A stretch of 64,000 bases of DNA from Cyprinodon diabolis (taxonomy: Eukaryota; Chordata; Actinopteri; Cyprinodontiformes; Cyprinodontidae), in the NCBI GenBank assembly GCA_030533445.1, contig CM060070.1, positions 28,730,501-28,794,500 of the forward strand, in the 5' to 3' direction. Positions 1 through 10,100 of the stretch are shown here, piece by piece (the first letter of the stretch is position 1; every line of letters begins with the position of its first letter). Position numbers and translations under genes: made by a program. A model generated the notes under the pieces. It had not been told where the DNA came from. It did not search any database and saw only the letters and a program-made list of their open reading frames with translations.

Positions 1-2941
1 AAAAAAAATAAACAAATAAATCCTCTTTTCTGATCCAAAGGCATTTAGGTTGAATTTCCTGACACCCACCTCCTGGTGTCTCCTCATTACCTAAGGTCTT
101 TGAACTCTCCCCGTCTGTAGGTGTGGCTGTTACTGTCCAAAACAAAATTAAGCACATTTCTTTTTTAACAAGTGAAAAAAATGTAGGCATATGTTTAGTG
201 CATACCAAAGAACTTAGATTTCTTAAATCTCCATCTAGACTACAATCAAATGGAACTTGTTTTTGCATAATAACTTCTTAACGGTCAGATTTGAGATCTA
301 AAATAATGATTTTATAGTAAAACATTGTGCTCAAGTAAATGTAAAGACTCCAATCCAAGTGAAATAATTGTTTTCTGCATTATTTGAGAACACAGATCAT
401 AAATATACTGCATCCAGGGCTAAAAAATATTAATCGGATTAATCAATTATTGTAATAAACGTCAACTATTTTAGTAATTAATTGATTGTTAAATGGAGTA
501 TAGAGACTCTAAAAAATGCTTTAAGCTGACAGACAAACCGACTTAGAGCAGCAATTATATCAAAATTGTAAAAAAGATCTGTAAACTTTTGCATTCAAGA
601 TAAAAAAAGAAAACTTTGTCAATATGTTCTTACAGACCAAAAGGGAAACATTTTAATTTCACGTGGTTTAATTTAGTAAAAAAACAAAAATCTCCTTTAA
701 GGAACCTTTGGTTGTCTGATTATTAATCGAAATAATAATCTACAGACTAATCAATTTGCAAAATAATCGTTACATGCAGCCCTAACTGCGACTTTTACTT
801 TCTGCTGCCAAGAGGCATCAATTAATTTTGTTAAGCTTTTGATCAAAGTCCACTGATGTTGCAAAGCTAAAAATAAAAGAATAAATCAATGCTGCAAAAT
901 AATTTCTAAATCAAATCCGCAGCATCAATGAAGGACAAACTTTCCAATGCAGTTTCTGACTTTGTAAAGGCTTTTAAAGGACAAATATTAGAATCTCTGA
1001 ATCTAGACTTAAGGCCTCCCAGGAACTGTTTCGCTGAAACATAAAGGACTCAAAAGCTTGTTAATAAAAAAAACAAAAAAAAAACAAGTAATATTTAAAA
1101 TTAAAGCAAAATCATTAAACAATCAGATGACTACCTCCAAGGGCTCCAGTGTCTTGTGCAGGATCAGCCTGTGTTGCTGCAGAACAAATGGTTTTAACAT
1201 CCTTTTTTATCAACTCGTTCTCTTCTTCTTTTTCTTCCTTTGAAGGGTCCTCCTGAGACTTCAAATCTGAGCAGATTATAGATAGAAGAGTTTAATATTA
1301 ACAGAGATAATATATATTTTCATACAAACATTTTTAAACACTAGGTTTTTATAGAGAGATTATTAGAAAATAGAGTACTGAGAAATATGGACATGTGGTA
1401 ACACTTGGAGTGAAGCAAGAGACAATTACCAGTAGATTCCTCCTGCTTTAATGAGTCTCTTTTGTTTTACATCATAACTTCTTTATTGTCAGATTTGAGA
1501 TCTAAAATAATGATTTTATAGTAAAACATTGTGCTCAAGTAAATGTACAGACTCCAATCCAAGTGAAATAGTTGCTTTCTGCATCATTTGAGAACATAGA
1601 TCATAAATATACTGCATCCAGGGCTAAAAAATATTAATCGGATTAATCAATTATTGAAATAATCATCAACTATTTTAGTAATTGAGGGTTAAAAAGGGTT
1701 ATATTTTGACCACTTGTTTAAATTTATAAGGACAAAGAAAGTTCCTCTTTTCTTTCTTTATTGATTTTTTATAAAAAAAAATAAACAAATAAATCCTCTT
1801 TTCTGATCCAAAGGCATTTAGGTTGAATTTCCTGACACCCACCTCCTGGTGTCTCCTCATTACCTAAGGTCTTTGAACTCTCCCCGTCTGTAGGTGTGGC
1901 TGTTACTGTCCAAAACAAAATAAAGCACATTTCTTTTTTAACAAGTGAAAAAAATGTAGGCATATGTTTAGTGCATACCAAAGAACTTAGATTTCTTAAA
2001 TCTCCATCTAGACTACAATCAAATAGAACTTGTTTTTGCATAATAACTTCTTAACGGTCAGATTTGAGATCTAAAATAAAGATTTTATAGTAAAACATTG
2101 TGCTCAAGTAAATGTAAAGACTCCAATCCAAGTGAAATAATTGTTTTCTGCATTATTTGAGAACACAGATCATAAATATACTGCATCCAGGGCTAAAAAA
2201 TATTAATCGGATTAATCAATTATTGTAATAAACGTCAACAATTTTAGTAATTAATTGATTGTTAAATGGAGTATAGAGACTCTAAAAATGCTTTAAGCTG
2301 ACAGAGAAACAGACTTAGAGCAGCAATTATATCAAAATTGTGAAATCATTTTGCATTTAGAATAAAAAAATAAAATAAAAAATTGTCAATCTGTTTTATC
2401 CAGAAGTCATCAAGTGGAAAGATTTTAGTTTCACCTGGTTTAATTTAGTAAAAGAAAAAATATATTCTTCAAGGAACCTTTGGTTGTCCGATTATTAATT
2501 GAAATAATAAGCTACAGATTAATGAATTTGTCAAAATAATAATTTTGCAGCCCTAACTGTGACTTTTACTTTCTACTTTCTACTGCAAAGACGCTCAATT
2601 AATTTTGTGAAGCTTTTAATCAAAGTCCACTGATGCTGCAAAGCTAAAAACAAAAGAATAAATAAATGCCGCCAAATAATTTCTAAATCAAATCCGCAGA
2701 ATCAACTAAATTGAACATCAAAATGCAATTTCTGACTTTGTAAAGACTTTTAAAGGACAAATATTAGGATCTCTGAATCTAGACTTAAGGCCTCCCAGGA
2801 AGTGTTATGCTGAAACATAAAGGACTCAAAGCTTGTCAAAAAAAAAACAATATTTAAAATTGAAGCATAATAATGAAACAATCAGATGATTACCTCCAAG
2901 GGCTCCATTGTCTTCTGCAGGTTCCTCCTGAGACATTAAAC
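1..2941. repeat. Local direct duplication, period about 1.77 kb, with a third partial copy
   Basis: Positions 1-1266 and about 1774-2941 are nearly collinear copies. The same run from the poly-A/AAATAAATCC start, through the 42-nt exon, to the TTTGAGATCTAAAATAA stretch and a MITE occurs in both. A third partial copy lies at about 1486-1690 and contains no exon. Copies differ by point changes and indels, so the duplication is not brand-new. Each full copy carries the exon pair described for the minus-strand gene. Confidence 0.8.
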
Positions 2942-5900
2942 CTGGGCAGATGATAGGATGAAGAGTTCAATATTAACAGAGATATTATTTATTTTCATAC
3001 AAACATTTTTAAACCGTCTGTTTTTATAAAGGTCAGACCAGAGGTGTCAAGTAACAAAGTACAAATACTTCATTACTGTACTTAAGTACACTTTTAAGGT
3101 ATCTATACTTTACTCCATTATTTATTTTTCTTCCTGCTTCTGACCTCTACTCATTTCATTTTCCCACTAACTAGTGTAATTGGATGAGTCATATAACACA
3201 AACGCTCATTGGTTAGCTGAAGGAAATCATCAGAAGCAAGCAGGTTTTTTCAAACTGCAAACGTGAATTGTCTATGCCATGCTACAAGGTTGGATTCAGA
3301 AAAAGATGTCGAAATGTCGGACACAGACAAGAGCGTATCGGGAGATGGAGACCAACAAGACCTCCCTCATCCTTGGCCCTATCTCGTACAATTTTTCAAA
3401 ATAGTCGAAAAATTGAGCTTTCTATTCATATAGTGGCATCTGGCTGTTTTTGTTTTTAAAGGTTACTTTATACTTTAAGTAGTTTTTGGAGCACTTACTT
3501 TTTCACTTTTACTTGAGTAAAGAGGTCAAGTTGATACTTCAACTTTTACCAGAATGCTTTTAAACTGCTGTACCTATACTTCTACTTAAATAACAAATGT
3601 GTGTACTTTTGACATCACTGGGTAAGACAGAGGACCTCCAGATTTGCTGCTTTGTTTTTGAAGATAATTGACCTTTTTTGCTTGTTTGCTAGTTTGTAGG
3701 GATGTTATGAGATGAGCCGAGGCTTCGAGGCATGTGTCGAGTAATGGAGGGGGCGTTTCACCGAAGCGCGTGTCGAGGCGCGATTCATTTAGGGGAATTG
3801 ATGACGTCCGAGGCCTCGCTACCGTGATACCATGTGACCGCTTCGCGAAGTGGTTCGAGAAGCGCAAGAATTTTGACAGGCATCTAAACAGCCTCAGTGT
3901 TCAGTCAAGATGTGGGAGTTTGGAGGAGAGTTGCTGTCAGCTGGATAGAGTTTGGATAGATTGTAAGAATAGATTGGTTGTTTTTCCAACCAATCTAGTT
4001 GGTTAAAACTAATTTGGTTAGAATAAACAATGTAATGACCAAAATCTAAGGAAACCACTGGAAAAAGTCAGTGTTAATACGTCAGTATTAATTAGTATTT
4101 TCCTCCCGAATACCGTTATCTATATAGGTTGCATCATCTGTAAGAGACAGGCTCTCACTCTAGAGGATGATGGTTCAAGTCCTGTCTTTGACTTTTGAAA
4201 GTTGCGATTAAACTTACTTATTTTGGCTGATGAGACTAATTTGCATTGTTTTGCCCAAGTAAAAATATAGATTGGGTAAATTAGGTCGGTTTATCCAAAA
4301 GATTGGTTGAACACAACTTCCAACCTGATTCAAAACAAAAAATGTAGAAAAACTATCATGTTTGAATAAAAATGACTAACACCTTTCATTTTGCTCATCA
4401 TTGCCTAATTTGCGTAAACACTTTCACTGTCTGCTTGAGTTTACTTTACTAAAATTGCAGAAAAACTGTGCACCTTAAATGATTGTTCTATGAAATTTTA
4501 CACTTAAAAAAATTGCAAAAGATTTTATTATACACACCAACCATTAATAATTTCAAAGGAAACTAAAAGGGGGGAAAAAAAAAATCACAGATTTTATTAC
4601 AAACTGTAGTGCTGTCCACCAGTAGGTGGTGCCTTGTTCACATGAAGCCTCATGAACTGTGGGGATCGTTGAAGCAATTTGGCCAAACGGTTCAATGCCT
4701 CATGAGGCACTGCCACCCCTGACATCATGTAAGCCGCATCACAGACATGAGCAATGTGGAGTCAACAAGTCATCTCCATGTCATGTATTGATTCTACCCA
4801 GCCAATTAACCAGGTGAGTCCAATCTGCACAGGTTAATTCACGGTGAAGATTGGACTCACCTGCTTCAGTGGCTGGGTAGAACAAATACATGACATGGAG
4901 ATGACTTGTTGACTCCACATTGCCCATGTCTGCCGCATCCCTACTAGTTTGTTTGTTTTTTTAAGTCAGTAATCAGTCCCAATTTGCTAAATTTGCACCT
5001 GCAATGTTAAACAACATTGAATCATTAAGACTCAAATTGTCACATTTTACATTTAAGTCAAATACATTTGTTATTTTCCCCTTATCAGTATATGGCAGAG
5101 AAAAAACAACAACAACAACCTTAGATATCACACAAAATAGAAGCAGAAACAGTTTGATCTTTCTAACTGTAAAAATACATTAAAAGGACTCTATATCAGC
5201 CACTTAGTATTTACTGTGTATTGGAGAACAGAAATAAAAGGAGGAGGAACCCCATGAGATGATGCACAAATCTTACCAGTTGGAACAACATTGTCATACT
5301 TCATCTTCACCTGCTGACAGGTGATTTTATATAACTAAATACATTCATCCACTACCATTCAACCAGTAAATTATTGTTTTTAATCTTGATTATAACAGGT
5401 TGTGACAGCACGTTAAATGGAACTTGACAAATATTTTAAGACCCTCTAGTGAAAGGCTGGTAATGGTTACTTTAAATGATTCTAAAACCAGAATGTATAT
5501 GTCCTATAAAGCAGTGGCTCCAAGACTGTGGTTTGTTCTGCCTTCCTCTTTGTAGCATCTTTAATCTGTTCAGCTGCTAAAGAACAATTTATTTAGATTA
5601 TCATTTATCTAGCTTCATTTTGTATGATGTTTTTATCTGTCTTATTTCATGTGTGGTCTTTATTGTGAAGCACTCTTTGGATTCTTTCCTATGATCCTCA
5701 ATTTCTTCGTTAGACTGTTTTGGCAATAGGGTTTCTTTAAAAGCTGAGGGAATGGATAAGGGTGAAAAAAATGCTCAACAAAAAAGGAGAGAGAGAGTTC
5801 TACTTCAAACCAGAAACTTAAAAAAAATAAATTAAGTTTTAAATGGATAAAACCCACCTTCCTCTTTATTACTGTTTGTGCCGTCGGTGGCTGCAGACCC

Positions 5901-6283
5901 TTCATTCTTTCCAACTTTAATGTAATTTACAACTTCCTCTCCTTCGCTTCCTAACGTTTGTGAAGTCGATGGGTTTTGTTCCGTCACATCTTCTCCTAAA
6001 TGAAACAGTTGCCCATAAAAAAAAAAAAAAAACTGTACAATTTAAAAAAGCTATTGGATCCCCATATATAACTTAAGTGAGACTCATTAATATGTTTTCC
6101 AGGTGAAGAAGGTGAATATTTACAGCATAAATCAGAGATCTAAACTTAATAACAACTTAGAAATACATCGAATCCGTTCAGATCGTACCTGTGGGTTTGA
6201 CAGAGGTTTCTGCATTGCCATCTGGCTGCTGACAGTCTGCTTTCTGTTCTCCTTCCATTTTTTGGACAGTACCTCTTCACTCA
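91..6283 (-). CDS. Unrecognised acidic-protein gene, 5' part, exon-duplicated (partial)
   Basis: Six exons fit on the minus strand, in transcript order 6283-6189 (ATG at 6258-6256), 5995-5858, 2941-2894, 1905-1864, 1266-1135 and 132-91. Every intron has AG/GT borders and every coding exon ends in phase 1, so the frame stays open for about 157 residues and runs off the window. The protein starts MEGEQKADCQQPDGNAET and is rich in Glu, Asp, Ser, Thr and Asn. It has no membrane segment or domain I recognise and is probably disordered. Exons 3-4 and 5-6 are two copies of one pair. The second exon of each pair encodes the same peptide, VTATPTDGESSKTLG. The first exon of each pair ends in GALG but is 48 versus 132 nt long. 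The gene is divergent from the TOR1AIP gene with about 0.9 kb between start codons. I do not recognise the family and assign no function. The model rests on splice logic only, and further exons may be missed. Confidence 0.5.
414..786. mobile_element. hAT-like MITE (GGGCT...AGCCC termini); copy also at about 2189-2560
   Basis: The segment begins CAGGGCTAAAAAATATTAAT, ends GCAGCCCTAA and contains repeated ATTAATCG-type motifs. These are common features of short non-autonomous hAT elements in fish. The second copy is part of the local duplication, so it need not be an independent insertion. No clean target-site duplication was seen here. Confidence 0.5.
3039..3620. mobile_element. Non-autonomous hAT element, 582 bp
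   Basis: Left end CAGAGGTGTCAAGTAAC and right end (reverse complement) CAGTGATGTCAAAAGTAC form imperfect terminal inverted repeats. They are flanked by ggtcagac (3031-3038) and ggtaagac (3621-3628), an 8-bp target-site duplication with one mismatch, as expected for hAT. The interior has no transposase; short reading frames such as the one at 3268-3459 are not meaningful. A reverse-oriented copy lies at about 27885-28576. Confidence 0.75.
3697..4943. mobile_element. Non-autonomous hAT element, 1247 bp, with subterminal hairpin
   Basis: The termini are TAGGGATG and CATCCCTA, bounded on both sides by a perfect 8-bp duplication, ctagtttg, at 3689-3696 and 4944-4951. This is the hAT signature. 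The left end holds repeated CGAGG/CGAAGCG motifs. The right end holds a long imperfect hairpin, about 4741-4837 pairing with 4850-4935 around TGGAGTCAACAAGTCATCTC. No transposase domain was found, and the 90-residue frame at 3734-4006 has no recognisable content. Confidence 0.8.
4944..5857. other. Intron of the minus-strand acidic gene, nothing further identified
   Basis: AT-rich sequence between the hAT element and the 5858-5995 exon. No coding exon in the right phase, RNA gene or clear repeat was identified. Confidence 0.5.
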
Positions 6284-7166
6284 CTGCGGGATATATGAAC
6301 AAATACAACAGGAGAAGATTATTGTGGTTTTGAACAGTTTGTCATTAAAGGGTTAAAGTTCACAATGACGTTTTAAAACGTGACATCTGTCAAGCTTCAG
6401 CTTGCAATAACGAAGTATTAACGAAACTGTGAAAATATAAAGCATTTGACAAATGTGCTCATTTATAGCGATTAAGAACATTTTTAGTGCGAAACATAAA
6501 GTATTTTGTTTCAGCTGTTCGGGTTTGTTACAACATGATACCTGGTAGCTAATTCTCGGCCAGCTAGGTGAACTGCTAAGAAACTCCGAATAAAAGTGCA
6601 GTTATTAACTTCAATCGTGGGGTTTTATACAAAGCACACATCCGATAAAACGCTGTAGGCAAATGTTGCCAGCTAGAATCTAAGAAAATGTTAAATTAGA
6701 GAAAAATTATTTGACCCAGGTAGCTTGAGTTAAGATTAGCTAATGTTAGCCAAGCTAGTTGATTTCGTCAGTTATCAGAAAGCCTAAACGTAGCAGAAAA
6801 TCCATTATCTTATTAAAATATATATATCCATGGTAATTATATACTATCCACGATTACCAGCTTATGGAAAAGAGCCGACCGATATCATGTCTATTAATCT
6901 TGTAGCTTCTTTCTCTTTTAATAAGTTTCACTCGCAACTGTTTAGTTCCAGAGCGGAACCAACAACATAATCCTTGTTTCCAGTCCGGAAGAGAAATACT
7001 ATAGAATTCAACGGGTCCAGAGTCCTGACTTAAAACGTTTCCCCAGTAACCAAAAGGGGAAGTTTGTGCACTGCTGCCGCGTTCTTTTCTGCGTCAGGAT
7101 GTTTTGCTTTTGTGTTTAAACTTTTATTTTAATTTTCGGCGACACTCGTTCGATTTTAGATCGGCA
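6284..7166. promoter_or_regulatory. Divergent promoter region between acidic gene and TOR1AIP gene
   Basis: This 0.9-kb interval separates two divergent first coding exons. It contains an ETS-type core CCGGAAG near 6984-6990 and local CpG-bearing sequence near 6940-7160, richer than the surrounding AT-rich DNA. No clear TATA box was placed for either gene. Shared promoter use is inferred from geometry; transcription start sites cannot be read from sequence. Confidence 0.5.
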
Positions 7167-10100
7167 ATGGATTCAGACAAAGCTAAAAACAAGGCATCGG
7201 GCACCTTAAGGCGGTCGGGAAGGCATACGATGAAAGGTGAGCAAAGTGACAGTGATGCTCATTAGCTAGCTTAGCTTTTTAACTCCAATGCTGTTGAAAG
7301 TTAAATAAACTCTGTTAGAATTACCCTAACCCCACGTTATCTACTCGATAATAAATAGTTCCATGTTAAATAGTTTGAATGTGTATTTTTATTGATTTGT
7401 TTTAAGTTCATTTTCGGTTTTGTTTTCCAGCAGTAATCATCTATGAAAAGGTGAAATTATAGGAAGCTAATTCTTTTCGTCATTGTAATTTTTATTATCA
7501 TTACCGTACTAATTCAATCTAATACTAGCAAAATAACGATATTAATGACTTAAATGACACTGATACTGAATAACTACAATGCTATGAATAGCAAAAACAC
7601 TCAATATAAAACAATTTATCTATAATGTAAATAGTGATTCATCAAACACTTTCTTTGTAAATTTTTCCGTGTTTATTTAGTGCAGCATGAATAAAAAATT
7701 TGTTATTTTAATTCCCTCCTGGGACATACCTTATTTGATAGTTGGACAATTATCCATATATTCTCTCAAAGAAAGGTATCTCAAAATTAATTTATTAAAA
7801 GAAAAATAATAGCATTTTTTTTGCTTATAATATTTGAAGATGGTTGTTTTGTTTTTTTTAAATAGGCGAACAAGCCTTTGTTTACATAACACAGAGGAAG
7901 ATCTACTGTTACATCCGTAACAGGAATATAAATTAACCACAATCTACTCTCATCTGCATTTCATTTTCTCTGGTTTTTAAGATGTGACCAAATCTGTATT
8001 TGTGCTCTGCTGTAAACACTTTGCAGATTTTCCATTTAAAAAGTAAAGTTGAGCCAACTATACAAGTATTTAAATAATCTAGTTGGTGGGGGGGGGGACT
8101 TGGAGTATTCTTGTGTATTTGTTATTAAATGCAGTATCAAAACTAATCCCAAAATCCAAACTTATGTCGCTTTTTGAGTCCCACAGACCCTGTCTATGGT
8201 TGCAGATACTAAAGATTGACCTGTGGTGAAAAAGAGGACATGAGGCCTAGTCTGGTCAACAGCCTTACATCATAGGGAAATCAATTTAGGGAACTTTACA
8301 CTTCTAAGAATTACTATACAGATCACTGTTCCCTCTAGTATTGATATTCATGTTATCTGGGATTTTTATTTTTATTCTATTACTTTACATTAATATTACC
8401 TTTAATCATAAATTAAAAGAGTAATGTGTTAAAGTATTATAATATAGTACTGGAAAATTGGATCCTAGATACAATACAGGTCACCATAGGCAAGGCCATG
8501 TTTGTACCTTGTAACCTAAAAGAGGTGCCTTTTTTTCCTTTACAGTACTAAGTGTTGAACCAACCCCTAGAGGTCCTCTAAAACGGACCAGAAAAACATT
8601 GGAACGTCAACCTCCGTCTGCAGCTAAAGGTGCTAAAGGTTTGGAGAATGGCTTGGATGATGAAGGTAGGATGCTCTTAAGTTAATATTCTTTCCTCAAG
8701 TTTAGAAACAACACTCACTGTGTATTACAATGCTTAAGCAGGGCTTTACTTTTTTGGGCAACAGAGTCTCCGACAAAGAAGCAGCGCTGGAACTCTAAAG
8801 AAGGAGATGGTGACAACCGTAATGATGACAACATGGAGTTTCAGGAATCAGTCAATGAAGTGGAGGACGACCAAGACCTGGAAATGGATACAGCTGAGGA
8901 TCCGTCAAAAGAAAGCAGTCAACCAAGAATATTTAAAGGTAGCAGCTGCAAATATATAAAAACATTTCATTTGTTGCTTAAAACACCATCCCATCAGTGA
9001 ATTTTAAATATTTCAGTTGCAAAACCTTGCAAAAAGGAAAGGTTAAAGAGACAATTTGTTTTTTTAAATCAAAATTATAAAAAAAAAATTCCAATATAAT
9101 ACATGTATAGAATGTTTAGTCTGGTGTAAAATTGTATTATAAATTTTACAAAAAAATACTATAAAAATATTTTTTTAATAAATTGTGTCCAACATAAAAA
9201 AAGTACATTTGATTGCAGTGCCAAAGTTGATAATGAGGAGTAGGTTAAGGTCACGAGACACAGAACTCAGGTGTCATCAGATCCTAATAGTTCCATAATA
9301 AAGATTAAAAATGGATTATTGTCGCCGTTAAATTTCTTAGATCTATGCCAAAAAAGGAAGCAAAATGAAGATGAACAGCGGCTATGGTTTAAGGAAGAAA
9401 ACAGACTCAGAAGCCATTCAGAGGTTCCTGCTTTTATTCTGGACAGGAGAGTTAAATGTTAGCATTAGCAGACTTAGCAAATGGATGGGAAACAGCAGGC
9501 AACGAGAGCGGGCGAGCACCACTTACCACTCGGGAGGAGTTAAACTTGTAGCTATCACTTTTAAGATTGTTTTAATCTTACCTTGACAGATCAAAATACT
9601 CAAATAAATCCTTCAAGCTATTTAGAGTTTGATTATTATTATTATTTTTTTTTTTCATTTTGATCCGCCGGTGAAATACGTACCAACAGTTTTCCATTCT
9701 GTTTGTGTGGTTTTCTTTGGTCAAGCTGCTGCTCCATACAACAAAGTTGCAATATAATCTATAGTTGTACTGAGAATGTTATATTTACCACAGATTCCTT
9801 TTAAGCTCTTCCGAGTATTTCATTAGTTATGTAAATCAATATTTCTGTTTTTTTCTCTGTGCAAAACAGACAGCTTGGGAGATGTGAATCTTTCGCCTCG
9901 TGTTGTCCTCATCAATTCCTTCCAGAGAAGAGAGCCTCCATATGAGGAGTCACAAGGAAAGAAATCCAAAAAAGGTTAGATGATTTATGTAATTTCAGTC
10001 TCTGTTAAAGACAGTAGGATGAAACTGGTTCATAATTTTGTGTACAGTGCATCGAGGTATTCACAGAGCCGCACTTTCTCCACCTTTTTGCTATGATGCA

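Noticed and set aside
3268..4006. Plus-strand frames of 63 and 90 codons
   Set aside because: Both lie inside non-autonomous hAT elements and encode nothing recognisable.
4125..4195. tRNA-like B-box (GGTTCAAGTCC) suggesting a tRNA or SINE
   Set aside because: No acceptor stem or convincing A-box arrangement was found, and it lies inside a hAT element. It may be a captured tRNA-derived scrap, but this cannot be supported.
5277..5320. Possible extra exon of the acidic gene on the minus strand (MKYDNVVPT before a GTAAGA donor)
   Set aside because: In the phase required by neighbouring exons it meets a stop. It could only be an alternative first exon, for which there is no other support.
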